Positions 36,519 to 45,428 of a DNA stretch of 64,000 bases are shown in pieces; the stretch's first letter is position 1, and each line of letters opens with the position of its first letter. Under the pieces are notes generated by a model, which was not told the origin of the DNA, did no database searches, and saw only the letters and a list, made by a program, of their open reading frames with translations. Source of the DNA: Ignavibacteriales bacterium (lineage in GTDB: Bacteria; Bacteroidota; Ignavibacteria; Ignavibacteriales; Melioribacteraceae); NCBI GenBank assembly GCA_020635275.1, contig JACKAA010000003.1, forward strand, positions 372,001 through 436,000, read 5' to 3'. Position numbers and translations under genes: made by a program.

Positions 36519-37476
36519 TTAGTGTAGGCGTTCTTCTTAGGTATTCAATACCATTTTTTGTAATATTAATTTTTCTAACCCTGCCTTGTGAGCCGGTAAA
36601 ATTAAGATCAGTGTTATTTAATAGTAATTTAACACCTCCAGAATTTCCAATATGCAAATAAAATTTTTCTTTGGCATTTAAAACTTTAGTAACATTTTTA
36701 TCAATTATAAATTCAATGTTATCTTTGTCATCTGTCACTACTCTAATCCATGATTTGTCACTGCCAACAATAGTTAAATTTAGTCCCGAAAGTTGCTGAG
36801 GTGTAGTAACTTGTTCTTCTTTTACTTTTTCCGGTGTCGTTGTTTCAGGTTTAGTTTTTATTTGCTCTAATTGCTTTGGTTCAATTTTTTCCACATCTAA
36901 CTTTGCTTGTTCAGTTTTTTGTTCTTCTTTAACTGAAGGAGATGCCTGATGATTTTGTTGAGATTCAATTACTTCTTCAAATGGTTTTTCAGTAATAATT
37001 TCAGTATTGGGTTCAGTTAAAAAAACTTTGTAAACAACGAATATAAAAAGAAGCATTAAAATACCGGCTAAGGCATAATAAACTGTTTTATTAACATTTG
37101 GTTTAGGAGACATTTCTGGAATATCTTTTTTGGGGGAAACATCATCCATTTTTTTGAGAGGTTCTTTTTTCTTTTCAGTGGTAGATGATTTAACTTTTTT
37201 ATCATCTTCAACTGGTGCTGAATAATCAATTCCCTTTTGGGCTTTTTCAAACTTTGATAAAACTTCTTCCGGATCTAATCCGATTGTATTTGAATACTGC
37301 TTTAAAAATGCCCTTATATAAACTTCCGGCATAATTGAAAAATTGCCTTCTTCAATTGCAGCAAGGTATTTCTTATCAATTCTCGTTTTTGTAAAAATTT
37401 GTTCAATGCTAATATCTTTTTTTGTTCTTACTTCAACTAATTCATCAGACAATTTTTTCAGCATTTGAGTACTCAT
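36505..37476 (-). CDS. RodZ-like membrane protein (HTH_25 + TM + DUF4115)
   Basis: A 323-residue bitopic protein. An N-terminal Xre-like helix-turn-helix (residues 5-70: DISIEQIFTKTRIDKKYLAAIEEG) is joined by a lysine-rich linker to one TM helix (132-153). A charged proline/glutamate-rich linker and a C-terminal beta-rich domain (about 225-310) of the DUF4115 type follow. RodZ anchors MreB filaments in elongation. No mreB is nearby, so the role in cell shape is inferred from the architecture. Its stop overlaps the ligA start. Confidence 0.82.
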   Translation of the reverse strand: MSTQMLKKLSDELVEVRTKKDISIEQIFTKTRIDKKYLAAIEEGNFSIMPEVYIRAFLKQYSNTIGLDPEEVLSKFEKAQKGIDYSAPVEDDKKVKSSTTEKKKEPLKKMDDVSPKKDIPEMSPKPNVNKTVYYALAGILMLLFIFVVYKVFLTEPNTEIITEKPFEEVIESQQNHQASPSVKEEQKTEQAKLDVEKIEPKQLEQIKTKPETTTPEKVKEEQVTTPQQLSGLNLTIVGSDKSWIRVVTDDKDNIEFIIDKNVTKVLNAKEKFYLHIGNSGGVKLLLNNTDLNFTGSQGRVRKINITKNGIEYLRRTPTLNASE

Positions 37477-37490
37477 TTTTTTACCTTGGT

Positions 37491-38861
37491 TTACGATTTT
37501 CTAATAAGTTTTGCTACAAAAGCTCCATCTATTTTATGTTTATGAGGTAATGTTTGTACACATCCGTTTTCATCAATAAGTTCTTCACTAAACTGATCTT
37601 TTAAACTAACTAATTCAAAATTATCATTATTATCTAAAAATTGTTTAACAATTTTAATATTTTCTTCGGGTTCAATTGTGCAGGTGCTGTAAACAACTGT
37701 TCCTCCAACTTTTACTAATGAACAGGCTTTGGTTAATAAACCAAGCTGTACTTTGTTTAATTTTCTAATATCTCCAAAATCTTTTTTCCATTTAATATCT
37801 GGCTTTTTGGTTAAAGTACCTAAACCGCTGCATGGAACATCAGCTAAAACTCCGTCAAAATCTTTTTCATTAAATTTCATTGCGTCTATTGCTACGGTTT
37901 TAACATTTGTAATTCCTAATCTTTCAATATTTCTATTGAACAGCTCAAGACGACTTTCAAATTTATCTAATGCAATTATTTGACCTTCATTATTCATCAT
38001 ATCTGCAAGAAATGCAGATTTTCCACCTGGAGCGGCACATAAATCTAATATTTTCATACCAGGCTTAGGATCTAAAGCTTTACATGAAAAACCCGTACTT
38101 TCATCTTGAATTGTAAAATATCCTTTCTGAAAATATTCCCAACTTGTAATATTTGTCAGCTGATTTAACTGAAAATATTCATCAAAATATTTACTTTGAG
38201 TAAAACCTAATTCGACAGAAGTTAATAAAGATTTTAATTCATTTACATTTGTCTTAATATTATTTACCCGGATTGTATGTGATGGTCTTTTATTATTTGC
38301 TACTAATAACTGTTCTGTATCTTCTTCCCCAAATCTATTTATCCATCTTTTTACCATCCAAGATGGATGTGAATGAAACGCAGATAAATAACCAACTAAA
38401 TCCTCTTCTCTATTTGGATATCTTATACCTTGCTGATTTCTGATAATATTACGAAGTACTGCATTTGTTAAATTTGCAGATTTTTCACCTTGAAGTTTCT
38501 TTACAAATTCTACAGATTCATTTACAGCAGCATGATTTGGAATTTTATCCAAAAAAAGAATTTGATAAAGTGCAACTCTCATAGAATTTTTTACATTAGG
38601 TATACATTTAGAAAATTGACCTTTATAAAACCCATTTAATATCCAATCAATCTTACCTAACCATCTTATTACACCATGAACAATTTCAAACAATAAGGCT
38701 TTGTCTTTACTGGAAAGCTCAGAGTTTTTAATTTCTATTTCTAATAGTTTATCTAAATAAGCATCTGTCCTATCTACTCTATTTAGAATCTTTACAGCAA
38801 TTCCTCTAACGCCACTATATAAATTTAAACTCGAGCCGATTTTAACTTCTTGCATTTCCAT
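37491..38861 (-). CDS. rsmB: 16S rRNA (cytosine-5)-methyltransferase
   Basis: RsmB (Sun) methylates C967 of 16S rRNA. About 456 residues: an N-terminal NusB-like RNA-binding domain (residues 10-140, including LLFEIVHGVIRW and HAAVNESVEFVKK) and a C-terminal Rossmann methyltransferase. Motifs are LDLCAAPGGKS, DVPCSGLGT with one catalytic cysteine, and YSTCTIEPEEN with the other. AGAAAG lies 8 bases before the ATG at 38861, so that start is preferred over a TTG at 38867. Confidence 0.93.
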   Translation of the reverse strand: MEMQEVKIGSSLNLYSGVRGIAVKILNRVDRTDAYLDKLLEIEIKNSELSSKDKALLFEIVHGVIRWLGKIDWILNGFYKGQFSKCIPNVKNSMRVALYQILFLDKIPNHAAVNESVEFVKKLQGEKSANLTNAVLRNIIRNQQGIRYPNREEDLVGYLSAFHSHPSWMVKRWINRFGEEDTEQLLVANNKRPSHTIRVNNIKTNVNELKSLLTSVELGFTQSKYFDEYFQLNQLTNITSWEYFQKGYFTIQDESTGFSCKALDPKPGMKILDLCAAPGGKSAFLADMMNNEGQIIALDKFESRLELFNRNIERLGITNVKTVAIDAMKFNEKDFDGVLADVPCSGLGTLTKKPDIKWKKDFGDIRKLNKVQLGLLTKACSLVKVGGTVVYSTCTIEPEENIKIVKQFLDNNDNFELVSLKDQFSEELIDENGCVQTLPHKHKIDGAFVAKLIRKS

Positions 38862-38960
38862 ACTCAAAACTTTCTAATTGAAATAAATAACTAAATGTAG
38901 ATTTTTAATTTAATAAAAAGAAAAGAAAATTAAATAATTTTGGAAAAGTATTTAAAGAAT

Positions 38961-39002
38961 AGAAAAAGCTTTCTCAAATTGGGAAAAAGAGAAAGCCTTT
39001 TA
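38961..39002 (-). terminator. Intrinsic terminator after rpmE
   Basis: On the minus strand GGCTTTCTC (39 kb side) pairs with GAGAAAGCT across a 13-base loop. There are 8 contiguous pairs plus three A-T pairs beyond one mismatch, followed by a run of five T. It overlaps the last bases of the rpmE region and lies 100 bases before rsmB. Confidence 0.7.
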
Positions 39003-39206
39003 TTAATTTTTTAAGCCGTATTTTTTGTTAAATCTTTCAACTCTACCGGTTGAATCTAATAATTTTTGTTTACCGGTAAAAAATGGGTGACATTCAGAAC
39101 AAATTTCTAATTTTATTTTACTAACAGTTGATTTAGTAGTAAATGTATTACCGCAAACACAGCTTACTTCACAATTTTGATAAGTTGGGTGTAAACCTTT
39201 TTTCAT
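39003..39206 (-). CDS. rpmE: 50S ribosomal protein L31
   Basis: L31 is a small protein bridging ribosomal subunits. The 67 residues contain CVCG and CSECHPFFTG, so it is the zinc-binding (C+) form rather than the zinc-free paralogue. The C-terminus GRVERFNKKYG is typical. AGGAAG lies 6 bases before the ATG, and a terminator follows the stop, so the gene is probably a single-gene transcript. Confidence 0.95.
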   Translation of the reverse strand: MKKGLHPTYQNCEVSCVCGNTFTTKSTVSKIKLEICSECHPFFTGKQKLLDSTGRVERFNKKYGLKN

Positions 39207-39272
39207 TGCACTTCCTATTAATATTTAGCTTGAAAAAATAGCAAGAAAAGTTAAAAAATTCAATTTTTTTTA

Positions 39273-39995
39273 CTATTGAGCTATTTTATCTTTAATTCTA
39301 CTCATTTTTATTGCTTTTTTCAAAGAATCCAGTTTGGCTTTTTGCGCTTCAACATATTCTTTGTCAACTTCTTCTCTTATATAAAATCCATTAAAGAACG
39401 AACTTGGAGCATTTCTTCCGGCTAAACTTGCTCTTCTATCAATTTTTGTGTTCAATCTTCTTTCTGATAATGCTTCATCTAAATTTGTTGAATTATTATC
39501 ATTAAATGGGAAATCTGCTTTGACCTCATCTTTAAGCTCACTTTTAGGACCTATATTTGATGCTAAATTCTCTTCTTTTTCTATAATTGACTTATCTGTC
39601 TGCTTTGTATCTTCTTTAAGAACTACATCATTTTCATTTATTTGCTGATTATTACCTATAGAGCCTAAAATTTTCTTTGAACTGAATAGATCACTTTTTA
39701 TTTCACTTCTTAATTTAGGCTGAATTTGAAAAGGATTTTCAAGAGAATCTGAATCATTAAATAGAACTAAAAAAACAAATACTGAAGCAATTACTGCACC
39801 GGTAGCAGGTACAAAATATCTCCAAGGAAATAATGATTTCTTTTCTGAAGAATTTAGATCAAAATTTCTATTTTTAATTCTAACACTAAGGTTATATTCA
39901 AAATTCGGCGGTGCACTTTCTCTTGGAAGTTCACTAAGTAATTTAATAACATTTTTATATTCTTCATCGTAAGAATTGTATAATTCATTTTTCAT
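39273..39995 (-). CDS. Putative membrane anti-sigma factor
   Basis: A 240-residue protein with a short N-terminal cytoplasmic segment (residues 1-59, containing ELPRESAPPNFEYNLSVRI), one TM helix at about 61-79, and a polar extracytoplasmic region rich in asparagine, serine and lysine. It follows the ECF sigma factor by 3 bases. This arrangement and topology are those of ECF anti-sigma factors, but no zinc-binding H-x3-C-x2-C is present. The function is inferred from position; sequence family not recognised. Confidence 0.65.
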   Translation of the reverse strand: MKNELYNSYDEEYKNVIKLLSELPRESAPPNFEYNLSVRIKNRNFDLNSSEKKSLFPWRYFVPATGAVIASVFVFLVLFNDSDSLENPFQIQPKLRSEIKSDLFSSKKILGSIGNNQQINENDVVLKEDTKQTDKSIIEKEENLASNIGPKSELKDEVKADFPFNDNNSTNLDEALSERRLNTKIDRRASLAGRNAPSSFFNGFYIREEVDKEYVEAQKAKLDSLKKAIKMSRIKDKIAQ

Positions 39996-39998
39996 AGG

Positions 39999-40583
39999 CT
40001 ACCCACTATAGATATATTTTAATAATTCCTGAAGATGTTTTCTTCCTCTGTTTATTCTTGATTTTACTGTTCCAATAGATAAATCTGTTATTTCAGCAAT
40101 TTCTTCATAAGAAAGACCTTCTATGTCTCTTAAAATAACAACTTCTCTATAAACCGGTTTTACTTTAAGCAGGGCTTTTTGTATAATTTCACCCTTCATT
40201 TGGCTATCGGTTTCTCTTTCAGGAGAAACAAACGAAGTATCTTCTATTTGAATCTTTTTATCTTCGTCATCATTATTTAATGAAAAAATTGTTCTTCTTT
40301 TTCTTCTTTTTAGCTCATTTCTGGCTAAATTTCCAGCAATAGTGTATATCCAAGTTGAAAATTTTGCAAAAGATTTATAGGAATCTTTATGCAAATAAAA
40401 CTTAATCATTGTATCTTGAACAATGTCAGTACATATATCTCTATCGCCTAAAAATCGATAAACATAGTTTGTTAATGGATCTTTAAATCTATTAACAAGA
40501 ATTTCATAAGCTTCAATTGTATTATTGTCTTGAAATTCTTTAATTAATTCTTCGTCGCTAAACTCAGTAAGTTTCTTGTTCAA
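39999..40583 (-). CDS. ECF-type RNA polymerase sigma factor
   Basis: A 194-residue sigma-70 family protein with regions 2 and 4 only. Region 2 includes FLGDRDICTDIVQDTMIKFY and FSTWIYTIAGNLARNELKRRKRR (residues about 40-98). Region 4 is LRDIEGLSYEEIAEITDLSIGTVKSRINRGR (about 152-182), a helix-turn-helix for -35 recognition. RpoE-like. TTG is the only start upstream of region 2 before a stop. The downstream putative anti-sigma factor probably controls it. The stimulus is unknown, though envelope stress is common for such pairs. Confidence 0.92.
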   Translation of the reverse strand: MNKKLTEFSDEELIKEFQDNNTIEAYEILVNRFKDPLTNYVYRFLGDRDICTDIVQDTMIKFYLHKDSYKSFAKFSTWIYTIAGNLARNELKRRKRRTIFSLNNDDEDKKIQIEDTSFVSPERETDSQMKGEIIQKALLKVKPVYREVVILRDIEGLSYEEIAEITDLSIGTVKSRINRGRKHLQELLKYIYSG

Positions 40584-40640
40584 TGATATTTATACTTTAT
40601 TAAGATAATTTTGTTTCAATTAAATTTTGGAAATTATCAA

Positions 40641-41660
40641 TTAATTTGCAAAAATTTCCGTTAATAACATTGTAGACAATGTTTTTGAATCAATATTTGT
40701 CGTTTTTAATGATAAATCTGTTTTATATAATGCTTTAGAAGCTTTAAATAGTTTACTTTCATTCATAAAATATGAAGCATTTTTACAATTAATGTAATAG
40801 TATTTAGAAACTCCAATTGCTTTTGATGCATCATTGTCATTTAAATTCCGCTGCCTCATTTCAATTGATTGAGAGATAACGGAAAAATATTTTGTAAGCA
40901 TGTTGATTATAAAAACCATGTCTTTTCCATTATCCAAAAGATTATTCATAACTTTAAATGAATTGGAAGAATTACCTTTACCCAAGGAGTTTAATAAATC
41001 GAAAATAGAATATTCCTTTGTTGCGGAAGATAATTTTTGAATATCCTCAGTTGTAATTTCTTCATTTTTATTTAAAAAGCTAGAAAATTTTTGAAGCTGC
41101 ATTTCTAAAAGAGACTTATCTTCACCAACAATTTCAATTAATGCTTTAATATTTTCTGAACTGATTTTAAAATCTAATTGACCTGCTCTTTTATTAACCC
41201 AAGTTTCTAACTCGTTCCCTTTCAATTCTCTAGCCTGAAAGATCAAATTTTTATAAGCTAATGTCTTATATGGCTCCGAATTTAAATTTGATATATTTCC
41301 GTAATTTACCAAAACAAGAATTGTTGATTCAGATGGATCATTTATATAATCAACAAGTTGTTTTTTATTGTCAAAATTTTCAAAATTTTTTACAATTACT
41401 AATTTTTTTTCGGAACCAAAAGGAAATGTATAAGCTAAATCAATGAGTTCAGATAAATTGGCTTTTTTTTCAGTATTTATTACTTCTTTATCAAAATCAG
41501 AACTTAAGAAAGGTTCTATTACTTTTTCAATTCTCTTTACAGCATTATTAATTGTAAAGTGGTCTTCTCCAAAAAGAAAATAAATTGAGTTCAGCTTTTC
41601 CTTACTGAGATTAGAAACCAAAGAATAAATTGAAGTAATATTACTGCTGTCTTTAGCCAT
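40641..41660 (-). CDS. holA: DNA polymerase III, delta subunit
   Basis: HolA is the clamp-loader subunit that opens the beta clamp. The 339 residues fit the family: the N-terminal IYFLFGEDHFTINNAV (residues about 26-41), a divergent AAA+ core, FENFDNKKQLVDYI, a helical lid with LLEMQLQKF near 190, and a C-terminal collar domain. Sequence conservation of delta subunits is low, so the call rests on length, the LFGxDxF-like opening and layout. It lies 22 bases after the lipoprotein cyclophilin start region, in a head-to-tail run. Confidence 0.85.
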   Translation of the reverse strand: MAKDSSNITSIYSLVSNLSKEKLNSIYFLFGEDHFTINNAVKRIEKVIEPFLSSDFDKEVINTEKKANLSELIDLAYTFPFGSEKKLVIVKNFENFDNKKQLVDYINDPSESTILVLVNYGNISNLNSEPYKTLAYKNLIFQARELKGNELETWVNKRAGQLDFKISSENIKALIEIVGEDKSLLEMQLQKFSSFLNKNEEITTEDIQKLSSATKEYSIFDLLNSLGKGNSSNSFKVMNNLLDNGKDMVFIINMLTKYFSVISQSIEMRQRNLNDNDASKAIGVSKYYYINCKNASYFMNESKLFKASKALYKTDLSLKTTNIDSKTLSTMLLTEIFAN

Positions 41661-41682
41661 TATATAAATTTAAAAATTCTTT

Positions 41683-42318
41683 TTATGATTTAACTTTTTT
41701 TTCAATTGTCACACTTTTCATTACAACATCTTTAACTGGTTTGTCAAATGGTTTTGAAGTTGCAACTTTACCAATATTTTTTACAACATCTAAACCTGTA
41801 ATAACTTTACCAAATATTGAATGCTTGCCATCAAGCCATGGAGTTGGAACAAGTGTAATAAAAAATTGACTGCCATTTGTGTTGGGACCAGCATTAGCCA
41901 TTGAAAGGATTCCTGCACCAGTATGTTTTAATTCTGGATGGAATTCATCTTTAAATGAACCGCCGAAAAAACTTTCTCCACCTCTTCCAGTTCCAGTCGG
42001 ATCACCGCCTTGAATCATAAATTCATCTATAACTCTATGGAATATTACACCATCGTAATATCCTTTTAATGATAAGCCAACAAAGTTCTCTACAGTTTTA
42101 GGTGTTTTATCAGCAAATAATTCTATCTCGATTTCACCCATTGTTGTATTAATTTTTGCAACTAAAATTTCATTTTCTGAAAGCGTCATTAATTCTTTCA
42201 CTTTTACCTCATATATATTTTCTTGTTTTTTTGTGTCATTTTGTGAATTTTCCATTTTTCCACTATTGTTTGAACATGCTAATAAAGTTACCACCAATAT
42301 AATTGATAAGAATTTCAA
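41683..42318 (-). CDS. Peptidylprolyl isomerase, cyclophilin type, predicted lipoprotein
   Basis: A 211-residue protein with a lipoprotein signal peptide (hydrophobic 4-13, lipobox LLAC with acylated C15), a short polar linker, and a cyclophilin domain from about residue 50. Motifs are VENFVGL, FHRVIDEFMIQGGD and GSQFFITL, the last two holding catalytic residues. It catalyses prolyl cis-trans isomerization in the periplasm, anchored to a membrane. The start is TTG, supported by AAAGGAGG five bases upstream. Confidence 0.93.
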   Translation of the reverse strand: MKFLSIILVVTLLACSNNSGKMENSQNDTKKQENIYEVKVKELMTLSENEILVAKINTTMGEIEIELFADKTPKTVENFVGLSLKGYYDGVIFHRVIDEFMIQGGDPTGTGRGGESFFGGSFKDEFHPELKHTGAGILSMANAGPNTNGSQFFITLVPTPWLDGKHSIFGKVITGLDVVKNIGKVATSKPFDKPVKDVVMKSVTIEKKVKS

Positions 42319-42328
42319 TTTTCCTCCT

Positions 42329-43177
42329 TTATGCTGAAATAAGATTGTTAAAAATTAAAATAATTATTACTATGCCAATTAATATTCTGTAAAATACAAA
42401 TACAAATGTAGAATTTGATCTTAAAAATTTGAGAAGAAATCCAATTGTTAAATAACCGCTGATTGCTGAAGCAACTGTCGCTATTATTAAAGTTATCATT
42501 CCTGAAGAATCAATAAATTCAAGTGCTTCATATAGTTGTAATAATCCGCTGCCTAAAATTGCAGGAACACTTAATAAAAATGAAAAACGAGCTGCGGTTT
42601 CTCTTTTAAATCCTAAAAATATTCCGGCTGTTATTGTAGTTCCGGATCTTGATGATCCTGGAATTAATGCTAATGATTGTGCAAAACCAACAATTATAGC
42701 ATCGTACCATTTTATATCTTTTATATCCTTTTTAAATTTTCCTAATTTTTCAGCAATTGCAAGAATAATACCTAAAACTATTAAGCTGCCTGAAATTACA
42801 TAAAGATTTTTTGTTAATGCTCCTTCAATAACATCTTTAAAACCTAAACCAATAATTACAACAGGAATTGATCCAATAATTATATACCATCCCATTTTAG
42901 AATTTAAACTTTGGTTTGAAAAAGATTTTCTTGCAAATAAATTATCTTTGAAAAAATCGATTGTGATTTTTAATAGATCATTCCAAAAATAAATTAAAAT
43001 AGCGGCTAAAGTACCAAGTTGTATAACTGCAATAAATGAAGTCCAATGTTCAGGATGTTCCGGAGAAATCAAGTTCATTAATTTACCGGCAACTGTTAAA
43101 TGACCTGTACTGCTAATTGGTAAAAATTCTGTTAATCCCTGAATGATACCCAATAATATAGCTTCTAAAATACTCAA
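42329..43177 (-). CDS. uppP: Undecaprenyl-diphosphatase
   Basis: UppP (BacA) removes a phosphate from undecaprenyl diphosphate to recycle the carrier lipid for peptidoglycan and surface glycan. The 282-residue membrane protein has about eight hydrophobic segments. LTEFLPISSTGHL at residues 15-27 contains catalytic E17 and the serine cluster, and PGSSRSGTT near 175 holds the second active-site arginine. The TTG start has AAGGA about 7 bases upstream. It provides carrier lipid that the glycan genes in this window would need. Confidence 0.95.
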   Translation of the reverse strand: MSILEAILLGIIQGLTEFLPISSTGHLTVAGKLMNLISPEHPEHWTSFIAVIQLGTLAAILIYFWNDLLKITIDFFKDNLFARKSFSNQSLNSKMGWYIIIGSIPVVIIGLGFKDVIEGALTKNLYVISGSLIVLGIILAIAEKLGKFKKDIKDIKWYDAIIVGFAQSLALIPGSSRSGTTITAGIFLGFKRETAARFSFLLSVPAILGSGLLQLYEALEFIDSSGMITLIIATVASAISGYLTIGFLLKFLRSNSTFVFVFYRILIGIVIIILIFNNLISA

Positions 43178-43186
43178 AATATTTCC

Positions 43187-43798
43187 TTACAAATAATATG
43201 CAATACCCAGTTTAAGAGCTAAACTGAAAGAATTAAGATTAATTTTACTGTTAGTTAAAGTTTCTAATTCACCGGGCATATCATATCTAACTTCGCCGGC
43301 AATTAAAGCATAAAAATCTCCGCCTAATTTTGTATCACCCTGAGCTTTAAGTAATAAGCCAAATCCGTTCGTTGAATAACTTTCAGTTGAACCATATAGC
43401 TCTTCATCAACCTGAGCAATTCTTAAACCGACACCGCCGCCAAATTTAAATCTATATCCAATACCGGATTTAACATAATAACCAATGATACTTGGTTTAT
43501 GGTGGTTAAGACTAAAATCGTAAACCCCGCCATTAAAACTTGAATTATATGAATAAATATTAAAATTGTACTCAAAACTAATTTGATAATCTTGAGTAAT
43601 GTTATAACCAATTTCACCAAAAAAATCAGCAGAAGTATTAAAAGAAGACATATCTTCCGCTGTAGAAAAATTTGAGTTTATATAATCCCTTAAATCCGGA
43701 GCACTAAAAAAATTTAATCCCATTCCGGCATTTAAATCAATTTGAGCAAATATTAATGACGAAAAAAAAAGATTCAACATTAAAAATAATTTTTTCAC
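43187..43798 (-). CDS. Predicted outer-membrane beta-barrel protein
   Basis: A 203-residue protein with a signal peptide (MKKLFLMLNLFFSSLIFA, cleavage about residue 18) and then alternating hydrophobic/aromatic beta strands separated by glycine and asparagine turns, such as YNITQDYQISFEYNFNIY and YYVKSGIGYRFKF. It ends in a strand. This is the pattern of small outer-membrane barrels. No family or function is recognised. GTG start overlaps the flippase-like stop (GTGA). The size suggests an 8-strand barrel. Confidence 0.7.
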   Translation of the reverse strand: MKKLFLMLNLFFSSLIFAQIDLNAGMGLNFFSAPDLRDYINSNFSTAEDMSSFNTSADFFGEIGYNITQDYQISFEYNFNIYSYNSSFNGGVYDFSLNHHKPSIIGYYVKSGIGYRFKFGGGVGLRIAQVDEELYGSTESYSTNGFGLLLKAQGDTKLGGDFYALIAGEVRYDMPGELETLTNSKINLNSFSLALKLGIAYYL

Positions 43799-44847
43799 AA
43801 TTCACCCGGCTTATTTTTAAAAACGGTAATAAAATTAGCAACTGGCAATTTTTTTTGAGCTTGTCTTTTATTTATAATTAAAGTTAATATAATTGTAGAT
43901 AAAATAAAAAGAATGTAGGTAGTCGCATGCGTCAATAAAGCATATGCTCCGCTTACTTCATTGGAGAATCCAAAAATATTTACTAGTACAGAAATTACTA
44001 TTAAATGATAAGAACCAGTTGCACCCGGAGTTGGAATAATTACACCAAATGCACTAATTGTCATAACTATCCATGCCATTGCAAAATCAACATGTTGTAT
44101 TTCATTCATATGCAATATATAAAAACCTACATAAGCCGTTAAGCCGTACAATAGCATAATAATAATAGAATGTAAGATAACGAGGAATAGATTTTTACCT
44201 GTCTTTAAACTTGCAAACCCGTCAGTTAGTAAATGAAAAATTCTGGCTAATCCATCAGCGAACCTTTCAGAAATTTTTCCTACTAATTTAATTATAGCAT
44301 TGTAAAATTTTTCCTTAAACTTAACCAATGAAAACAGAAAAACGATTAGCATAAAAATTGCTGCAAAGCCAAGGTAAAGTGTTGATTTTAACCATGCAAT
44401 ATCCTCATATAAATCACCAGAATAAATTGCTACGCTTACTAAAACCGAAAATCCTAATACAACAATATCTATTACTCTCTCTAATACAATTGTTCCAACC
44501 ATTGATGATCTGGAGATATTTTCCCATTTACCTAAAAATAGACCTCTATATAATTCACCCAAACGCGGAACAACGCAATTGACTCCGTAGCCAACCATTG
44601 TTGCGCCAAATAAATTGAGCAATGAAGTTTTTTCTTTTACTGAATGAATAATTATTCCCCAGCGGTAAGCTCTGAAGATGTGAGAAAACGACCAGATTAC
44701 AAAATAAACAAACAGCCAAGTGATTGAAATATTAGAAAAAATATTAAGTACTTCTTCAAAATCAATATTCTTGAAGGCAATATATAAAAATAGAACCATC
44801 AAAATTAAAGGGAACAGATAGCTGAAAATTTTCTTTATTTTATCCAT
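43795..44847 (-). CDS. Flippase-like membrane protein (LPG synthase TM region / UPF0104)
   Basis: A 350-residue polytopic protein with about eight hydrophobic segments. FRAYRWGIII near residue 60, GATMVGYGVNCVVPRLGELYRG (about 82-103) and the later TPGATGSY motif are typical of the YbhN/MprF N-terminal domain group. The MprF domain translocates lysyl-phosphatidylglycerol; standalone homologues are thought to move lipids or act with glycosyltransferases. The substrate is unknown. It follows lolA by 6 bases, so an envelope role is plausible. Confidence 0.85.
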   Translation of the reverse strand: MDKIKKIFSYLFPLILMVLFLYIAFKNIDFEEVLNIFSNISITWLFVYFVIWSFSHIFRAYRWGIIIHSVKEKTSLLNLFGATMVGYGVNCVVPRLGELYRGLFLGKWENISRSSMVGTIVLERVIDIVVLGFSVLVSVAIYSGDLYEDIAWLKSTLYLGFAAIFMLIVFLFSLVKFKEKFYNAIIKLVGKISERFADGLARIFHLLTDGFASLKTGKNLFLVILHSIIIMLLYGLTAYVGFYILHMNEIQHVDFAMAWIVMTISAFGVIIPTPGATGSYHLIVISVLVNIFGFSNEVSGAYALLTHATTYILFILSTIILTLIINKRQAQKKLPVANFITVFKNKPGEL

Positions 44848-44853
44848 ATATTT

Positions 44854-45426
44854 TTAACGCAGGTCAATTAGTTTTGTTTTGCTATCTCCTTTATATTCAA
44901 AATATGAATCATCAATTTTATCTAATACATTGATATTCTTAAATTGCAATGAAAAGGAATTACCGCCAAAATCAACAACTGTTATTTTATCAATTAAGTA
45001 ATTATTGTTTACCCAAAGTCTTGCAGTTTTAAAATTTAATTCTGTATTTACGGCAGTCAATGTTAACAAATATCCATCATCATTTTTTTCTTCTTTAACA
45101 TTACATTTTTCCGGATAATCATAAATATATTCTGTTAATGAAAATGCAAGCGGGTCTTCATCTAAATTTGAAATAACCACTCTATTTCTTTTTGTATCAT
45201 TATTCCAAATTGAAGTTCCATCTGAAATTATAATGTTACTTGGTAATTCAATTCTATAATTGTTTTGTTTTTTAAAATAAAATTTTCCTTTTAGTGCATT
45301 TTCATCATTGTAGTTTTGACTAAAATCAGCACTAAGATAATTAATATTTTCAAATTTTTCTTTTAATTGATCAATTGCAGATCCATTGGATTGAATTACA
45401 AGTAAGAAATAAAATAGTAAAAACAT
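44854..45426 (-). CDS. lolA: Outer-membrane lipoprotein carrier protein
   Basis: LolA shuttles lipoproteins through the periplasm. The 190 residues begin with a signal-like hydrophobic segment (1-13, then S-N-G-S-A). The core contains LSADFSQNY near residue 33, GKFYFKKQNNYRIELP, and IWNNDTKRNRV, all of the LolA half-barrel pattern. The C-terminal PGxLxxxxG-type end is weak. LolA without LolB is common outside Proteobacteria. It lies 2 bases after ftsK, as in many bacteria where ftsK and lolA are adjacent, which supports the call. Confidence 0.88.
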   Translation of the reverse strand: MFLLFYFLLVIQSNGSAIDQLKEKFENINYLSADFSQNYNDENALKGKFYFKKQNNYRIELPSNIIISDGTSIWNNDTKRNRVVISNLDEDPLAFSLTEYIYDYPEKCNVKEEKNDDGYLLTLTAVNTELNFKTARLWVNNNYLIDKITVVDFGGNSFSLQFKNINVLDKIDDSYFEYKGDSKTKLIDLR

Positions 45427-45428
45427 TA

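Noticed and set aside
39253..39270. A/T palindrome between rpmE and the anti-sigma gene as a terminator
   Set aside because: Only A-T pairs with a tiny loop; too weak to call.
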